A stretch of DNA of 64,000 nucleotides from positions 1 through 64,000 of the forward strand of contig JAKOVH010000002.1 of assembly GCA_029782145.1 (NCBI GenBank), read 5' to 3'. Positions 40,096 to 50,208 of this stretch are shown in pieces (positions within the stretch are counted from its first letter, which is position 1; every line of letters starts with the position of its first letter). The notes beneath the pieces were generated by a model that worked only from the letters and a program-made list of their open reading frames with translations, had not been told where the DNA came from and made no database searches. Made by a program: the position numbers and the translations under genes. This DNA comes from Actinomycetes bacterium (lineage in GTDB: Bacteria; Actinomycetota; Acidimicrobiia; Acidimicrobiales; Acidimicrobilacustridaceae).

Positions 40096-40862
40096 ACGAC
40101 CGCTTCGACCTCACCGGACAGGTCGCCATCATCACCGGCGGCGGCACCGGCATCGGCCGGGGCACGGCCCTCGTGCTCGCCGAACACGGTGCCGATGTCG
40201 TGCTCGCCGGACGCCGACCCGAACCACTCGAGTCGACCGCAGATGAGATCCGGGCGCTCGGACGCAAGGCACTGCCGCTCTCGACCGACGTCACCGACCC
40301 CGACGGCTGTCGTTCGCTCGTCGATGCCACCCTCGCGGAGTTCGGCCGGGTCGACATCTTGGTGAACAACGCTGGCGGCGCCGAGACCAAATCGATCGCC
40401 AAGTGGTCCGACGACGAGTGGCTCCACGTCCTCGCCCTCAACCTCGGCAGCGTCTGGCACCTCAGCCGCGCCGCCTCCACACCGATGCTCGAACAAGGCA
40501 AAGGCGCCATCGTCAACATCTCCTCCGGAGCGAGCCTCCTCGCCATGCCCCAAGCCGCCCCCTACGGGGCCGCCAAAGCCGGCGTCAACAACCTCACCGG
40601 GTCGATGGCCGCGTCATGGACCCGCAAGGGCATCCGGGTCAATGCCGTCGCCGTCGGTGCCGTGCGCGCTGCGACCCTGCTCGACGACGCCGCCCGCTAC
40701 GGCCTCGAGCCGGACGCCATCGGCCTCACCAACGCCTCCGGCCGCCTCGGCGAACCCGAGGAGATCGGCTACGGCGTCCTGTTCTTCGCCTCGGACGCCT
40801 CGAGCTTCTGCTCGGGCCAAACCCTCTACATGCACGGTGGCCCCGGGCCAGCGGGTATGTGA
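40092..40862 (+). CDS. SDR-family NAD(P)-dependent oxidoreductase
   Basis: A 256-residue classical SDR: TGGGTGIGRG for the cofactor, AGRRPEPLES (an NADP-type basic residue after beta-2), NNAGG, the catalytic serine in NISSGASLL, and Y/K in YGAAKAG. The GTG overlaps the previous stop. It is the last gene of the P450 operon and ends 86 bp before attachment copy D. Confidence 0.9.
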   Translation: MNDRFDLTGQVAIITGGGTGIGRGTALVLAEHGADVVLAGRRPEPLESTADEIRALGRKALPLSTDVTDPDGCRSLVDATLAEFGRVDILVNNAGGAETKSIAKWSDDEWLHVLALNLGSVWHLSRAASTPMLEQGKGAIVNISSGASLLAMPQAAPYGAAKAGVNNLTGSMAASWTRKGIRVNAVAVGAVRAATLLDDAARYGLEPDAIGLTNASGRLGEPEEIGYGVLFFASDASSFCSGQTLYMHGGPGPAGM

Positions 40863-40947
40863 CTCGCGCCAGCTTTGCCCGCCTACCCAAGCAGTCCGGG
40901 ATCGCCGTCTTCCACGCCCGCCGGACCTACGCTGCGAGGAACACGCC

Positions 40948-40997
40948 GGTGGGGGAGTCGCGTGGGGTAAAGGTACAAGTCGCCCCTCCGACACAAC
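40948..40997 (+). repeat. Attachment-site-like copy D
   Basis: CAAGTCGCCCCTCCGACAC (40976-40994) matches the A/B core with one change. The left flank, GGGGGAGTCGCGTGGGGTAA, matches copy A with few differences. It lies between the P450 operon and the unrelated minus-strand methyltransferase gene. Confidence 0.6.
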
Positions 40998-41112
40998 CTG
41001 TAGTCCCCCGAGGACCGGCTCAGGAGGACACCGCCGAGGGCGGGCCGGTGGGGAGGATCTCCTCATCAACTGACCGTGCCTTCATGGGCGTTATGGGACG
41101 CGGGTCGAACCT

Positions 41113-41934
41113 TCAGGCGCGGCAGAGGTAGCTGACCGTTCGGATGCGGCGTTCCGTGAGGTTGGCAATCTGGTTGGCGGCCATCTGGGGGAAGTCCTCG
41201 CCGAGGAATGCTCCGAAGCTGACCGGCGGCGGACCGTTCACCTCCAAGCGCGCTGAGAGGTCCCGGAACCACCCGAGACTCTCCTCGGTCGAGTCGACCT
41301 CCTGCAGCACATCGAACCCGACCGAAACGAGCATGTCTCGCATCTCTCCTGGCGTAGCGAGGTGACTCATCGAGGGTTCGCGTGCCCAGGGCACAGGGAA
41401 CAGAACATCGCCACCCTCACCTCGGAGCACGTCGTAGATCGCGAACGTCCCGGCCGGCCGCACGACACGTCGAGCCTCACGATAGACAGTCGGCTTGTCC
41501 GGGATGTTCATGGCAGCGTGGATGGTGATCGCTGCGTCGAAGCTGTGGTCATCGAAGGGCAGCGCGCACGCGTCGCCAACCCGAAAGCTCGTCTTATGGT
41601 CGAGGCCCGTCCATCGCGACAGCTCGGTCGCAGCGGTACAGAAGGATGGCGTGAGGTCGATGCCGGTGACTGTGCATCCGAAGGCCTCGGCCAGTGCCCG
41701 TGCCGTGCCGCCGAGGCCAGAGCCGATATCGAGTACCGAAGTGTCCGCACTGATCGCCATGCTCTCGGCGAGAGCAAGCGTTGCTTCCCTTCCACGGATG
41801 TGGAACTCATCGACCCCGGCGAGGATCGCTGTGGTCGCTGACGCCGGATCGATCCCCGCGGCCCGAAACGAGGCCGCGATCGACTCGGCCAGCGCATCAC
41901 ACTCGCAGTAATGGCTAGCGACGTCCTGGCTCAC
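41113..41934 (-). CDS. SAM-dependent methyltransferase
   Basis: A 273-residue class I methyltransferase. Motif I is VLDIGSGLGGTARAL, followed by VTGIDLTPSFC (acidic end of beta-2), GDACALPFDDHSFDA (post-I/IV) and RVVRPAGTFAIYD. The layout matches sarcosine/dimethylglycine or sterol-like small-molecule methyltransferases. ATG 41934. It is isolated from its neighbours and reads against them, so it has no pathway context here. Confidence 0.85.
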   Translation of the reverse strand: MSQDVASHYCECDALAESIAASFRAAGIDPASATTAILAGVDEFHIRGREATLALAESMAISADTSVLDIGSGLGGTARALAEAFGCTVTGIDLTPSFCTAATELSRWTGLDHKTSFRVGDACALPFDDHSFDAAITIHAAMNIPDKPTVYREARRVVRPAGTFAIYDVLRGEGGDVLFPVPWAREPSMSHLATPGEMRDMLVSVGFDVLQEVDSTEESLGWFRDLSARLEVNGPPPVSFGAFLGEDFPQMAANQIANLTERRIRTVSYLCRA

Positions 41935-42106
41935 GCGTCCCTCCCCAAACGGCTCAACGCCACCACCCTACGGATCGGACGCTCGGTGGTGCTGCTTCAC
42001 GTTTTCTTTGGTGCATTGGCGGGTGGCCGAGCATGACCGCCCACCGCCCGCTTTCCCAGGCGGCGGCAGCATGCGACGCTGCCACCCACGGTGCTGGGAG
42101 GGTGTG

Positions 42107-42343
42107 ATGGCTGGTGATGACCAACCCGCAGGCGAGGTCGCCGACGTGAAGGATCGGCGACGGCCTCCCTCAGGTGGAAGCGGCGGAGCGGTCTACGGGC
42201 TTGGCTTCATCGGTGCGCTGGTGTGGTTCTGGAAGCAGGCCGACGGCCCCGGGGAGCACTTCATCGCTGTGCTGAAGGCGATCGTCTGGCCAGCGTTCCT
42301 CGTCTACGCCGCATTCGAGGCTCTCCGCCGCAGCAGCGGCTGA
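42107..42343 (+). CDS. Small two-span membrane protein, 78 aa
   Basis: The ATG at 42107 follows GGGAGGG. A polar, charged N-terminus (about 25 residues) precedes two hydrophobic segments: AVYGLGFIGALVWFW and IAVLKAIVWPAFLVYAAF, with a short polar link. Small proteins of this kind are common in actinobacteria and bear no function. The gene lies between attachment copies D and E. Confidence 0.65.
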   Translation: MAGDDQPAGEVADVKDRRRPPSGGSGGAVYGLGFIGALVWFWKQADGPGEHFIAVLKAIVWPAFLVYAAFEALRRSSG

Positions 42344-42392
42344 ACGCCCTCCATCCTCCGTCACCTCATCCTGCGAGTTGGAGGGTCGCCCT

Positions 42393-42440
42393 CAGCAGGA
42401 GAGTGGGGGCTACAGGCCCAGTCCCCCCTCCGACACCACC
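42393..42440 (+). repeat. Attachment-site-like copy E
   Basis: AGTCCCCCCTCCGACACCAC (42420-42439) matches copy A exactly over 20 bases. To the left, GGAGAGTGGGGG can pair with CCCCCCTCC, making a stem-loop like those of A and D. It lies between the small membrane protein and the next minus-strand gene. Confidence 0.6.
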
Positions 42441-42480
42441 TTTCGCAGTCGATGCTCGATGGACTTGCGCAGACTGCTGG

Positions 42481-42741
42481 CTAGCTGGCGACGAAGATCG
42501 TGATGGTGTCAGGGTGAACGCCGTCGTACTCCTCGGCAGCCCGGGCCTCTTCGGTTGCGAGCGCAGCCTGGAGCGTCTCCATGTCGGGGGTCTCGATCAG
42601 GACGGCGCAGACCTTGCTATCGCCGACCGGCTGCCGAAATGCCGTGACCTTCATCCCACGCTGTTCAAAGAACTCTGCGCGCTTCGGCGAGTTGAACCAG
42701 TGCTCGACGTCGTCGACATCGTGTGTCGCAATCACCTGCAT
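42481..42741 (-). CDS. Small alpha/beta-barrel-like protein, 86 aa
   Basis: The frame from ATG 42741 starts MQVIATHDVDDVEHWFNSPK and ends PDTITIFVAS. Alternating strands and helices and a length below 100 suggest the dimeric ferredoxin-like alpha/beta-barrel fold. The ATG follows GAAAGGGGCGGTCACC. No enzyme motif is seen. Such proteins are often stand-alone monooxygenase-like or stress proteins, but nothing specific can be claimed. Confidence 0.6.
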   Translation of the reverse strand: MQVIATHDVDDVEHWFNSPKRAEFFEQRGMKVTAFRQPVGDSKVCAVLIETPDMETLQAALATEEARAAEEYDGVHPDTITIFVAS

Positions 42742-42966
42742 GGTGACCGCCCCTTTCCGAAGGCTCGGTCCGCACCGTCCGGTGAGGACGGTCCGACGCT
42801 ACGCCTTCGGTTTTGTGGACGCACTGCGCGGCCGGTTCCGCCCTCCACGGAGTATCACCTACCGCCGGCACAGTGTGTGGCAGTCCGCAGTTGGTCGGGA
42901 CCAGTGCGTTGAGAGCCGCTGAGTCTCGCTCCTCGGCCCGCGAGGGCGGCCGTCTACGCTGTCGCG

Positions 42967-43863
42967 GTGACGTCGGATCCGTGGCTGCGCGCCGGGCGAG
43001 CCACGCCCGCCGAGCTGGACGCGTGCACCAACCCGACGGTCACGTGGCTCGGGCACGCCAGCGTGGTCGTCGAGCTGGGCGGTGTCAGGGTCATGACCGA
43101 CCCGGCGCTCACCGACCGGGTGGCCCACCTCCGGCGCCACCACCGCCTCGACGTCGGTGCCCTCGACGCGCCGCACGTGCTCCTCATCTCGCACGTGCAC
43201 ATGGACCACCTCCACGTCCCGTCGTTGCGCCTCCTCGGTCCCGGCGTTCCGCTGATCGTCCCTGCCGGCGCAGCCGGCTTCCTCCGCCGACGGGGCTTCC
43301 GCCACGTTCGGGAGACGGCCGCCGGGCGGACCACCCAGGTGGGGCACCTGACCATCGAGACCGTCCCCGCCGCGCACAGCGGGCGGCGGGGGCCGCACAG
43401 CCGGATGTCGGTCGACGCCGTGGGCTACGTCCTAAGGGCGCCGGGAGGATCGGTGTACTTCCCGGGTGACACCGACCTGTTCCCCGAGATGGCGGCGCTG
43501 GACGACATCGACGTCGCGTTGTTCCCGATCGGTGGATGGGGCCCGACGGTCGGAGAGGGGCACCTCGATCCACGACGGGCGGTGGAGGCGACCGGGCTCG
43601 TCCAGCCCGGCCTGGTGGTGCCCATCCACTGGGGCACCTACAGCCCGGTCCGGCTGCGCCGCGGCGCGCCGGGCTGGCTCGGCGACCCGGCGCGGCGCTT
43701 CCGGTCCGAGATGGAGGGCGCGGGTCTCGCGGACCGGCTGCGCGTGCTCCAGCCCGGCGGCACCCTGCGCCTCCCCGCACCGGAGGGCCGGACACCGCCG
43801 GCGGCGCGACCGGCCCCGAGCACCGCTGGCCGTCTCCGACCCGACCGCCCGGATGCTCCGTGA
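42967..43863 (+). CDS. Metallo-beta-lactamase-fold hydrolase (UlaG/NAPE-PLD-like)
   Basis: A 298-residue protein. TVTWLGHASVVVELGGVRVM starts the fold, SHVHMDHLHVPS holds the HxHxDH metal site, further histidines lie in AAHSGRRGPH and PIHWGTYSP, and FPGDTDL gives the bridging aspartate. These match the YtnP/UlaG-like and N-acylphosphatidylethanolamine phospholipase D groups. GTG 42967. It lies 7 nt before a membrane phosphodiesterase gene, so phospholipid or nucleotide turnover at the membrane is possible. Confidence 0.88.
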   Translation: MTSDPWLRAGRATPAELDACTNPTVTWLGHASVVVELGGVRVMTDPALTDRVAHLRRHHRLDVGALDAPHVLLISHVHMDHLHVPSLRLLGPGVPLIVPAGAAGFLRRRGFRHVRETAAGRTTQVGHLTIETVPAAHSGRRGPHSRMSVDAVGYVLRAPGGSVYFPGDTDLFPEMAALDDIDVALFPIGGWGPTVGEGHLDPRRAVEATGLVQPGLVVPIHWGTYSPVRLRRGAPGWLGDPARRFRSEMEGAGLADRLRVLQPGGTLRLPAPEGRTPPAARPAPSTAGRLRPDRPDAP

Positions 43864-43870
43864 GCGCCGC

Positions 43871-46003
43871 ATGAGCGCTGCATCTGCGATCCTCCGGCCG
43901 CCGGTCGAGCGACCGTCGTGGGGACGGGTCCTCGGGCGGGTCGTGGTCGTCACCGTCGTCACCGCACTGTCGTTGTGGGTGCTGGCCGGGCTGCTCGACG
44001 GGTTCGCCATCGACAGCGTGGTCGACGCGCTGCTCGCGGGGTTCGTGGTCGGCCTGGTGAACGCAGTGGTGTGGCCGGCGTTGGCCGTCGTGGTCGTCCC
44101 GCTCTCCGTGCTCACCCTCGGGCTCGGCGCCATCGTCCTCGACGCCATCCTCGTGACGTTCGTGCTCGAGCGGCTGCCCGGCGTCAGCCTCGCCAGCTTC
44201 TGGACCGGCCTGGCCGTCGTGTTCGGGATGGCGGTGATCTCGACGCTCGTCGGGAGCTTCCTGGCCGTCGACGACGACGCCTGGTTCGACCAGTCGGTCG
44301 CCCGCCGGGCCCGCCGCCGCGGCCGCCGCCACGCCCGCCGTCGGGCCGACGTAGACGATGGCGGTGACGTCCCCGGCATCGTGTTCGTGCAGGTCGACGG
44401 CCTGGCCAAGACGGTGCTCGACCGTGCCCTGCGAGCGGGTGACGTCCCGAACCTGCGCCGGTGGTTGGCCGACGGGCGCCACCGCCTGATCGGGTGGGAG
44501 ACGGGCTGGTCGTCGCAGACCGGCGTGAGCCAGTGCGGCATCCTCCACGGGTCGGTCGTCGACATGCCCGCGTTCCGCTGGGTCGACAAGACGACGGGGA
44601 AGATCGTCGTCTCCAACCGCCCGCAGTCGGCGGCGGACATCGAGAAGGCGCATTCGGACGGGCAGGGGCTGCTGGCCCACCACGGCTCGAGCTACGGCAA
44701 CCTGTTCTCCGGTGACGCCGAACGGGCGGCGCTCACGATGAGCAACGTCGCCCGGAAGAAGGAGGGCCGCATCGGCGCGGGCTACGTGGGGTACTTCTCC
44801 CGCCCGCAGCAGGCGGTGCGGACGCTGAACGCGGTCGTGGTCGAGATCGTCCGAGAGCGCGGCGCGGCGCGGGACCAGCGCCGCCGCGGCGTCGAGCCGC
44901 GGGTGCGCCGGGGATGGACGTACGCCCTGCTGCGCTCCTTCACGACGGTGGTCAGCCGCGACGTCTGCGTGAACGGGGTCGTCAACGACGTGTGCGAAGG
45001 GCGGGCGGCCATCTACGTCGACCTCCTCGGCTACGACGAGGTCTCGCACCACTCGGGGCCGGAACGCGCCGACACGATGGGGGTGCTGCGCGACATCGAC
45101 CGCCAGATCGGCCGCATCGAGCGCGCCGTTCGGTGGGCTCCCCGTCCCTACCACCTCGTGGTGCTGTCCGACCACGGCCAGACGCAGGGCGCGACCTTCG
45201 CCGACCGCGCCGGGGAGACCCTCGCCGAGCTCGTCGGCCGGCTGTGCGGCGACGCGGCGTCGGGCGACCCGGACGCGGAGGAGGGGCGCACCGAGTCGAC
45301 GGCGTGGCTGCGCCGGGCGAAGGGCGACGACGACCAGCTGTCGGTCCCGGCCACGGCGGGTGCGCCCATCGTCCTGGCCTCGGGCAACCTCGGCCTGATC
45401 ACGCTCCCCGGCGATGCCCGACGCCTGACCCGCGAGGAGATCGACGCACGCCACCCGGGCCTGATCGACGGCCTGGTCGAGCATCCCGAGGTCGGCTTCG
45501 TGCTCGTCGCGACGGCCAGTGGGGGCTCGGTCGTGCTCGGGCGCGCCGGGAGCCGTGCCCTCGAGAGCGGCGAGGTGGTGGGTGACGACCCCCTCGCCCC
45601 GTTCGGCCCCCACGCCCTCGAGCAGGTGCGGCAGGTCGACTCGTTCACGACGGTCGCCGACCTGATGGTCAACAGCCGCTACGACGCGGACCTCGACGAG
45701 GTCGCCGCCTTCGAGGACCAGGTCGGCTCCCACGGTGGCCTCGGCGGCCCCCAGACCCACCCGTTCCTGCTGTACCCGGTCGAGCTGTCGGCGCCGCCGG
45801 ACCACATCCTCACCTCGGTGGCCGTGCACCGGGTGCTCAAGGGCTGGCTGGCGGAGGTCGGCCAGCCGGTGACCACCCCCTGGCTCACGGCGTCGTCGGC
45901 CTCGGAACCGTCGGCGTCGTCGGCCTCGGAACCGTCGACGGCGTCGGCGGCGGAACTCAGCGCTGGTCGGCCCCCGCAGGATTGCGCTCCCTCAGCGGGC
46001 TGA
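43871..46003 (+). CDS. DUF360/holin-like membrane domain fused to an alkaline-phosphatase-like phosphodiesterase
   Basis: A 710-residue protein. About four hydrophobic segments fill residues 20-140 (VVVVTVVTALSLWVLAGLL, VVDALLAGFVVGLVNAVVW, VLTLGLGAIVLDAILVTFV and a last one), the pattern of PF04020 'phage holin superfamily IV'. A basic linker RRARRRGRRHARRR follows. The rest is a type I phosphodiesterase/nucleotide pyrophosphatase fold: FVQVDGLAKTVL (metal Asp), a nucleophile region at ETGWSSQTGVSQ, AIYVDLLGYDEVSHHSG and VLSDHGQTQG. The tail holds a 24-bp duplication (about 45890-45937, SSASEPSA). The last 47 nt overlap the opposing gene. Confidence 0.8.
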   Translation: MSAASAILRPPVERPSWGRVLGRVVVVTVVTALSLWVLAGLLDGFAIDSVVDALLAGFVVGLVNAVVWPALAVVVVPLSVLTLGLGAIVLDAILVTFVLERLPGVSLASFWTGLAVVFGMAVISTLVGSFLAVDDDAWFDQSVARRARRRGRRHARRRADVDDGGDVPGIVFVQVDGLAKTVLDRALRAGDVPNLRRWLADGRHRLIGWETGWSSQTGVSQCGILHGSVVDMPAFRWVDKTTGKIVVSNRPQSAADIEKAHSDGQGLLAHHGSSYGNLFSGDAERAALTMSNVARKKEGRIGAGYVGYFSRPQQAVRTLNAVVVEIVRERGAARDQRRRGVEPRVRRGWTYALLRSFTTVVSRDVCVNGVVNDVCEGRAAIYVDLLGYDEVSHHSGPERADTMGVLRDIDRQIGRIERAVRWAPRPYHLVVLSDHGQTQGATFADRAGETLAELVGRLCGDAASGDPDAEEGRTESTAWLRRAKGDDDQLSVPATAGAPIVLASGNLGLITLPGDARRLTREEIDARHPGLIDGLVEHPEVGFVLVATASGGSVVLGRAGSRALESGEVVGDDPLAPFGPHALEQVRQVDSFTTVADLMVNSRYDADLDEVAAFEDQVGSHGGLGGPQTHPFLLYPVELSAPPDHILTSVAVHRVLKGWLAEVGQPVTTPWLTASSASEPSASSASEPSTASAAELSAGRPPQDCAPSAG

Positions 46004-46967
46004 GCGCCGCCCACTCCTGCGGCGACGAGGTGGCCCAGTCGTACAAGCTGGCGCCCAGCACGCCGTCGCGCGCTTCGATGGCGGCGAGCATGCCCTGCAC
46101 CTGCTCGACGGTGACCCCGTCGGCGATGCCGCCGATGACGTGGATCGGCAGGTCGGGCCGGCCGGTGGCGGCGCGGATGCGGTCGATGTTCTCGCCCACG
46201 TAGCGGTTGCCGTCGCGCCACTCGGGCAGCCGGATCGACCAGTAGGCCATCGGCAGGAGCACGTCGTAGTCCTCGGCGACCTGGGCCCAGGGGAAGTCGG
46301 GCCAGTACGAGGGGTTCACCACCTGCAGGTGCACGGCCGACAGCGTGATGGCGCCGATGACCTTGTCGGGAAGGGCCCGCCGCAACGCGGCGCTGAGCTC
46401 GAGGAGGCGAGCGTTGCGCTCGGCCGGATCCTTCACGGCCGTCGACTCGACGTCGACCGCCAGCCCGTCGACGTCGAGCTCAGCGGACGCCAGGAGGCGC
46501 TCGAGGTCGGCGTCGGTGTCCTCCAGCGTCGGCAGGTACCAGGCCATGACCGACAGGCCGTGCTCGTGGGCGGCGTCGATCAGCCCCTGGAGTCGATCCT
46601 TCTCGAGCACCGTCTGGTCGGGCACGCCCGTGTGCGAGGTCTGCAGGTAGACGGTCTGGATCCCCTCGGCGGCCATGGCCGCCAGGTCGTGCTCGTCGAC
46701 CACGGGCGCCGGGCCGCCCAGGGCGTGGGACCAGTCGAAGGCGTCGACCCAGGCCCCCAACCCCTCGTAGGGCTCGAGGGTCCACGGCTGGGCGACCGGC
46801 CCCTCGTGGCCCGAGCCCCGACCGACGGCCCACACGACCCCAGCGGTGAGGAGCGCGACCACCAGCAGGCCGGCGACCACGAAGCGGCCCCACCGCCGGG
46901 ACCCGGCCCGGGGGAGCGGGGCGTCGGCGTCGCCCGTGGCGATCGGCGGAGGGGGGTTGTCGGCCAC
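45957..46967 (-). CDS. Membrane-anchored TIM-barrel (glycoside-hydrolase-like) protein
   Basis: A 336-residue protein. The first 28 residues are cytoplasmic, one hydrophobic segment (about 29-48, FVVAGLLVVALLTAGVVWAV) acts as an anchor, and the outside part starts at GLGAWVDAFDWSHAL. Strands and helices alternate as in a (beta/alpha)8 barrel: GIQTVYLQTSH, LSVMAWYLPTLED, DVDGLAVDVES and VLLPMAYWS. A putative sugar hydrolase; catalytic acids may be the D/E of DVDGLAVDVES. It ends inside the opposing gene. Confidence 0.65.
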   Translation of the reverse strand: MADNPPPPIATGDADAPLPRAGSRRWGRFVVAGLLVVALLTAGVVWAVGRGSGHEGPVAQPWTLEPYEGLGAWVDAFDWSHALGGPAPVVDEHDLAAMAAEGIQTVYLQTSHTGVPDQTVLEKDRLQGLIDAAHEHGLSVMAWYLPTLEDTDADLERLLASAELDVDGLAVDVESTAVKDPAERNARLLELSAALRRALPDKVIGAITLSAVHLQVVNPSYWPDFPWAQVAEDYDVLLPMAYWSIRLPEWRDGNRYVGENIDRIRAATGRPDLPIHVIGGIADGVTVEQVQGMLAAIEARDGVLGASLYDWATSSPQEWAALSPLRERNPAGADQR

Positions 46968-47076
46968 GTGACCTCCTTACTCCAGATCCGGCCGCGACCC
47001 GGGCCGGGCGCGTCGACGCGGTGCCGGAGGTTCCGCCCGGCCCGGCGTCGCGGGCCACCGGTAGGCTGCCGGCTCG

Positions 47077-48083
<1,007 letters not shown>

Positions 48084-48084
<1 letters not shown>

Positions 48085-50087
48085 TGTGGGAGCGGGCGCG
48101 CTTCGCCAGCCGGTGGGACCCCGACGAGGCGCCGCCGCACGACGACCTGCTCGGCGGGTGCGTCCACGCCTCGCGCCTGCTGGGCCAGGACCCGGCGCTG
48201 GTGCTCGCCGGTGGCGGCAACAGCTCGGTGAAGACCGTCGAGGCCGACGTGCACGGCGACGACGTGGACGTGCTGTGGGTGAAGGGCAGCGGGTGGGACA
48301 TGGGCTCCATCGAGCCGGCCGGGTTCGCGCCGCTGCGTCTGGCGCCCGTCGCCCGGCTGGCCGAGCTCGAGTCGCTCTCCGACGCGACGATGGCCAACGA
48401 GCTGAAGGCCGCGTCGCTCGACGTCGCCTCGCCGGCGCCGTCGGTCGAGTCGATCCTCCACGCCACGCTCCCTCACCGGTTCGTGATGCACACCCACGCC
48501 GACGCGGTGGTGGCCCTCACCAACACGCCCGCCGGCCACGAGCTCGTGCGCGAGGTCTACGGCGACGAGGTGGTGATCGTCCCCTACGTGATGCCGGGCT
48601 TCGACCTCGCCCGCCGCTGCGCGGTGCAGTTCCCCGCCGAGGCCACCGACCGCACCGTGGGGATGGTGCTGTCGAACCACGGCCTGTTCACCTTCGGCGA
48701 CGACGCGAGGACCGCCTACGAGCGCCACCTCGAGCTCGTCGCCCGAGCCGCCGAGCGCCTGGGCGACGCGCTCGCCGCCGCGCCGACCCCGGAGGTCGAG
48801 CCCGTCGCGCCCCCCAGCAGCCACGAGCAGCTGGTCGCCATCGCCGAGCTGCGCCGGGACCTCTCGGGCGTCGCCGGCCACCCCATGATCACCTCGTGCT
48901 GCGCCGACGCCGCGCTGCGCCGCTTCGCGGCCCGCCCCGACCTCCAGCGGGTGAGCCAGCAGGGCACCGCCACGCCCGACCACGTGCTGCGCACCAAGCG
49001 CCTGCCGATGCTCGGACGCGACGTCGGTGCCTACGCCGCCGCCTACGAGGCGTACGTCGAGCGCAACCGGGCCCGGCTCGGCGACCGGCGCCTCGTGCCC
49101 GTCGACGCCGCGCCGCGGGTCGTGATCGACCCGGAGCTGGGCGTGCTCACCGCCGGCCGCCGGGTCGGTGACGCCCGGGCGGCGGCGGAGATCTACGCCC
49201 ACACCGTGGCCGTGATCGAGGCGGCCGAGGCCCTCGGCGGCTACCGCAGCATCAGCGAGGGGGACCTGTTCGACGTCGAGTACTGGGAGCTCGAGCAGGC
49301 CAAGCTCGCCCGCCAACCGACCCCCGCACCGCTGACCGGGCGGGTGGCGCTGGTGACCGGCGCCGCGTCCGGCATCGGCCGGGCATGCGCGGTGGAGCTG
49401 CTGAGGCGGGGTGCGGCGGTGGTCGGCGTCGACCTGTCCGAAGCGGTCGGCATGGTCTCGACCGAGCCGGCGTACATGGGCGCCGTCGGAGACGTCGCCG
49501 AGCCCGACGTGCTGCGGGCTGCGCTCAGCGAGGCCGTCCGCTCCTTCGGTGGGCTCGACCTGCTCGTCGTCAACGCCGGCGTGTTCCCCGAGCCGGCGTC
49601 GGTCGCCGCGCTCGACGCCGCCACCTGGGCGCGCACCATGCGGGTCAACGCGGAGGCCGCCGCCGTGCTGCTCGGCCTCGCCCACCCGTTCCTGGCCAGA
49701 GCGCCCGGAGGTGGCGCCGTCGTGGTGGTCGGCTCGAAGAACGTGCCGGCACCGGGCAAGGGGGCGGCGGCCTACTCGGCGTCGAAGGCGGCGCTCACCC
49801 AGCTGGCGCGCGTGGCCGCCCTCGAGTGGGGCGGCGACGGCATCCGGGTGAACGTCGTGCACCCCGACGCCGTGTTCGACACCGGGTTGTGGGACGACGA
49901 GCTGATCGCCACCCGGGCCGCGGCGTACGGCCTCAGCCCCGAGGACTACCGGCGACGGAACGTGCTCGGCTCCGAGGTCACCCCGGAGGTGGTGGCCACC
50001 CTGGTGGCCGACCTGTTCGGCCCCGGCTTCGCCCGCACCACCGGCGCCCAGATCCCCGTCGACGGGGGAAACGACCGCGTCATCTGA
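48084..50087 (+). CDS. Bifunctional class II aldolase / short-chain dehydrogenase
   Basis: A 667-residue fusion. Residues 1-400 are a class II aldolase: GGGNSSVKT, WVKGSGWDM, the zinc histidines in MHTHADAVVAL and LSNHGLFTFGD. Residues 415-667 are an SDR with TGAASGIG, NAGV, KNVPAPGKGAAAYSASKAAL and a substrate loop. This RhaD/YuxG-type enzyme would cleave a ketose phosphate and oxidise the aldehyde product. It overlaps mtnA by TGATG. The combination suggests a DHAP-shunt-like route for methylthioribulose or deoxyribulose phosphate. Confidence 0.88.
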
Positions 50088-50208
50088 GATCCGAGGCGGC
50101 AGCTCGGCCGTAGAACTCCTAGGCTGCCGATGCTCCTCACACGCGGTAGGGAGGGGGGTGGCGGCAGCGCGGACGACGGGTCTCGGCCCGTTCTCGGAGG
50201 GTGACGGG

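Noticed and set aside
43184-45829. An 881-residue minus-strand ORF
   Set aside because: It is antisense to the MBL and phosphodiesterase genes, whose motifs are clear; its composition is that of a shadow frame.
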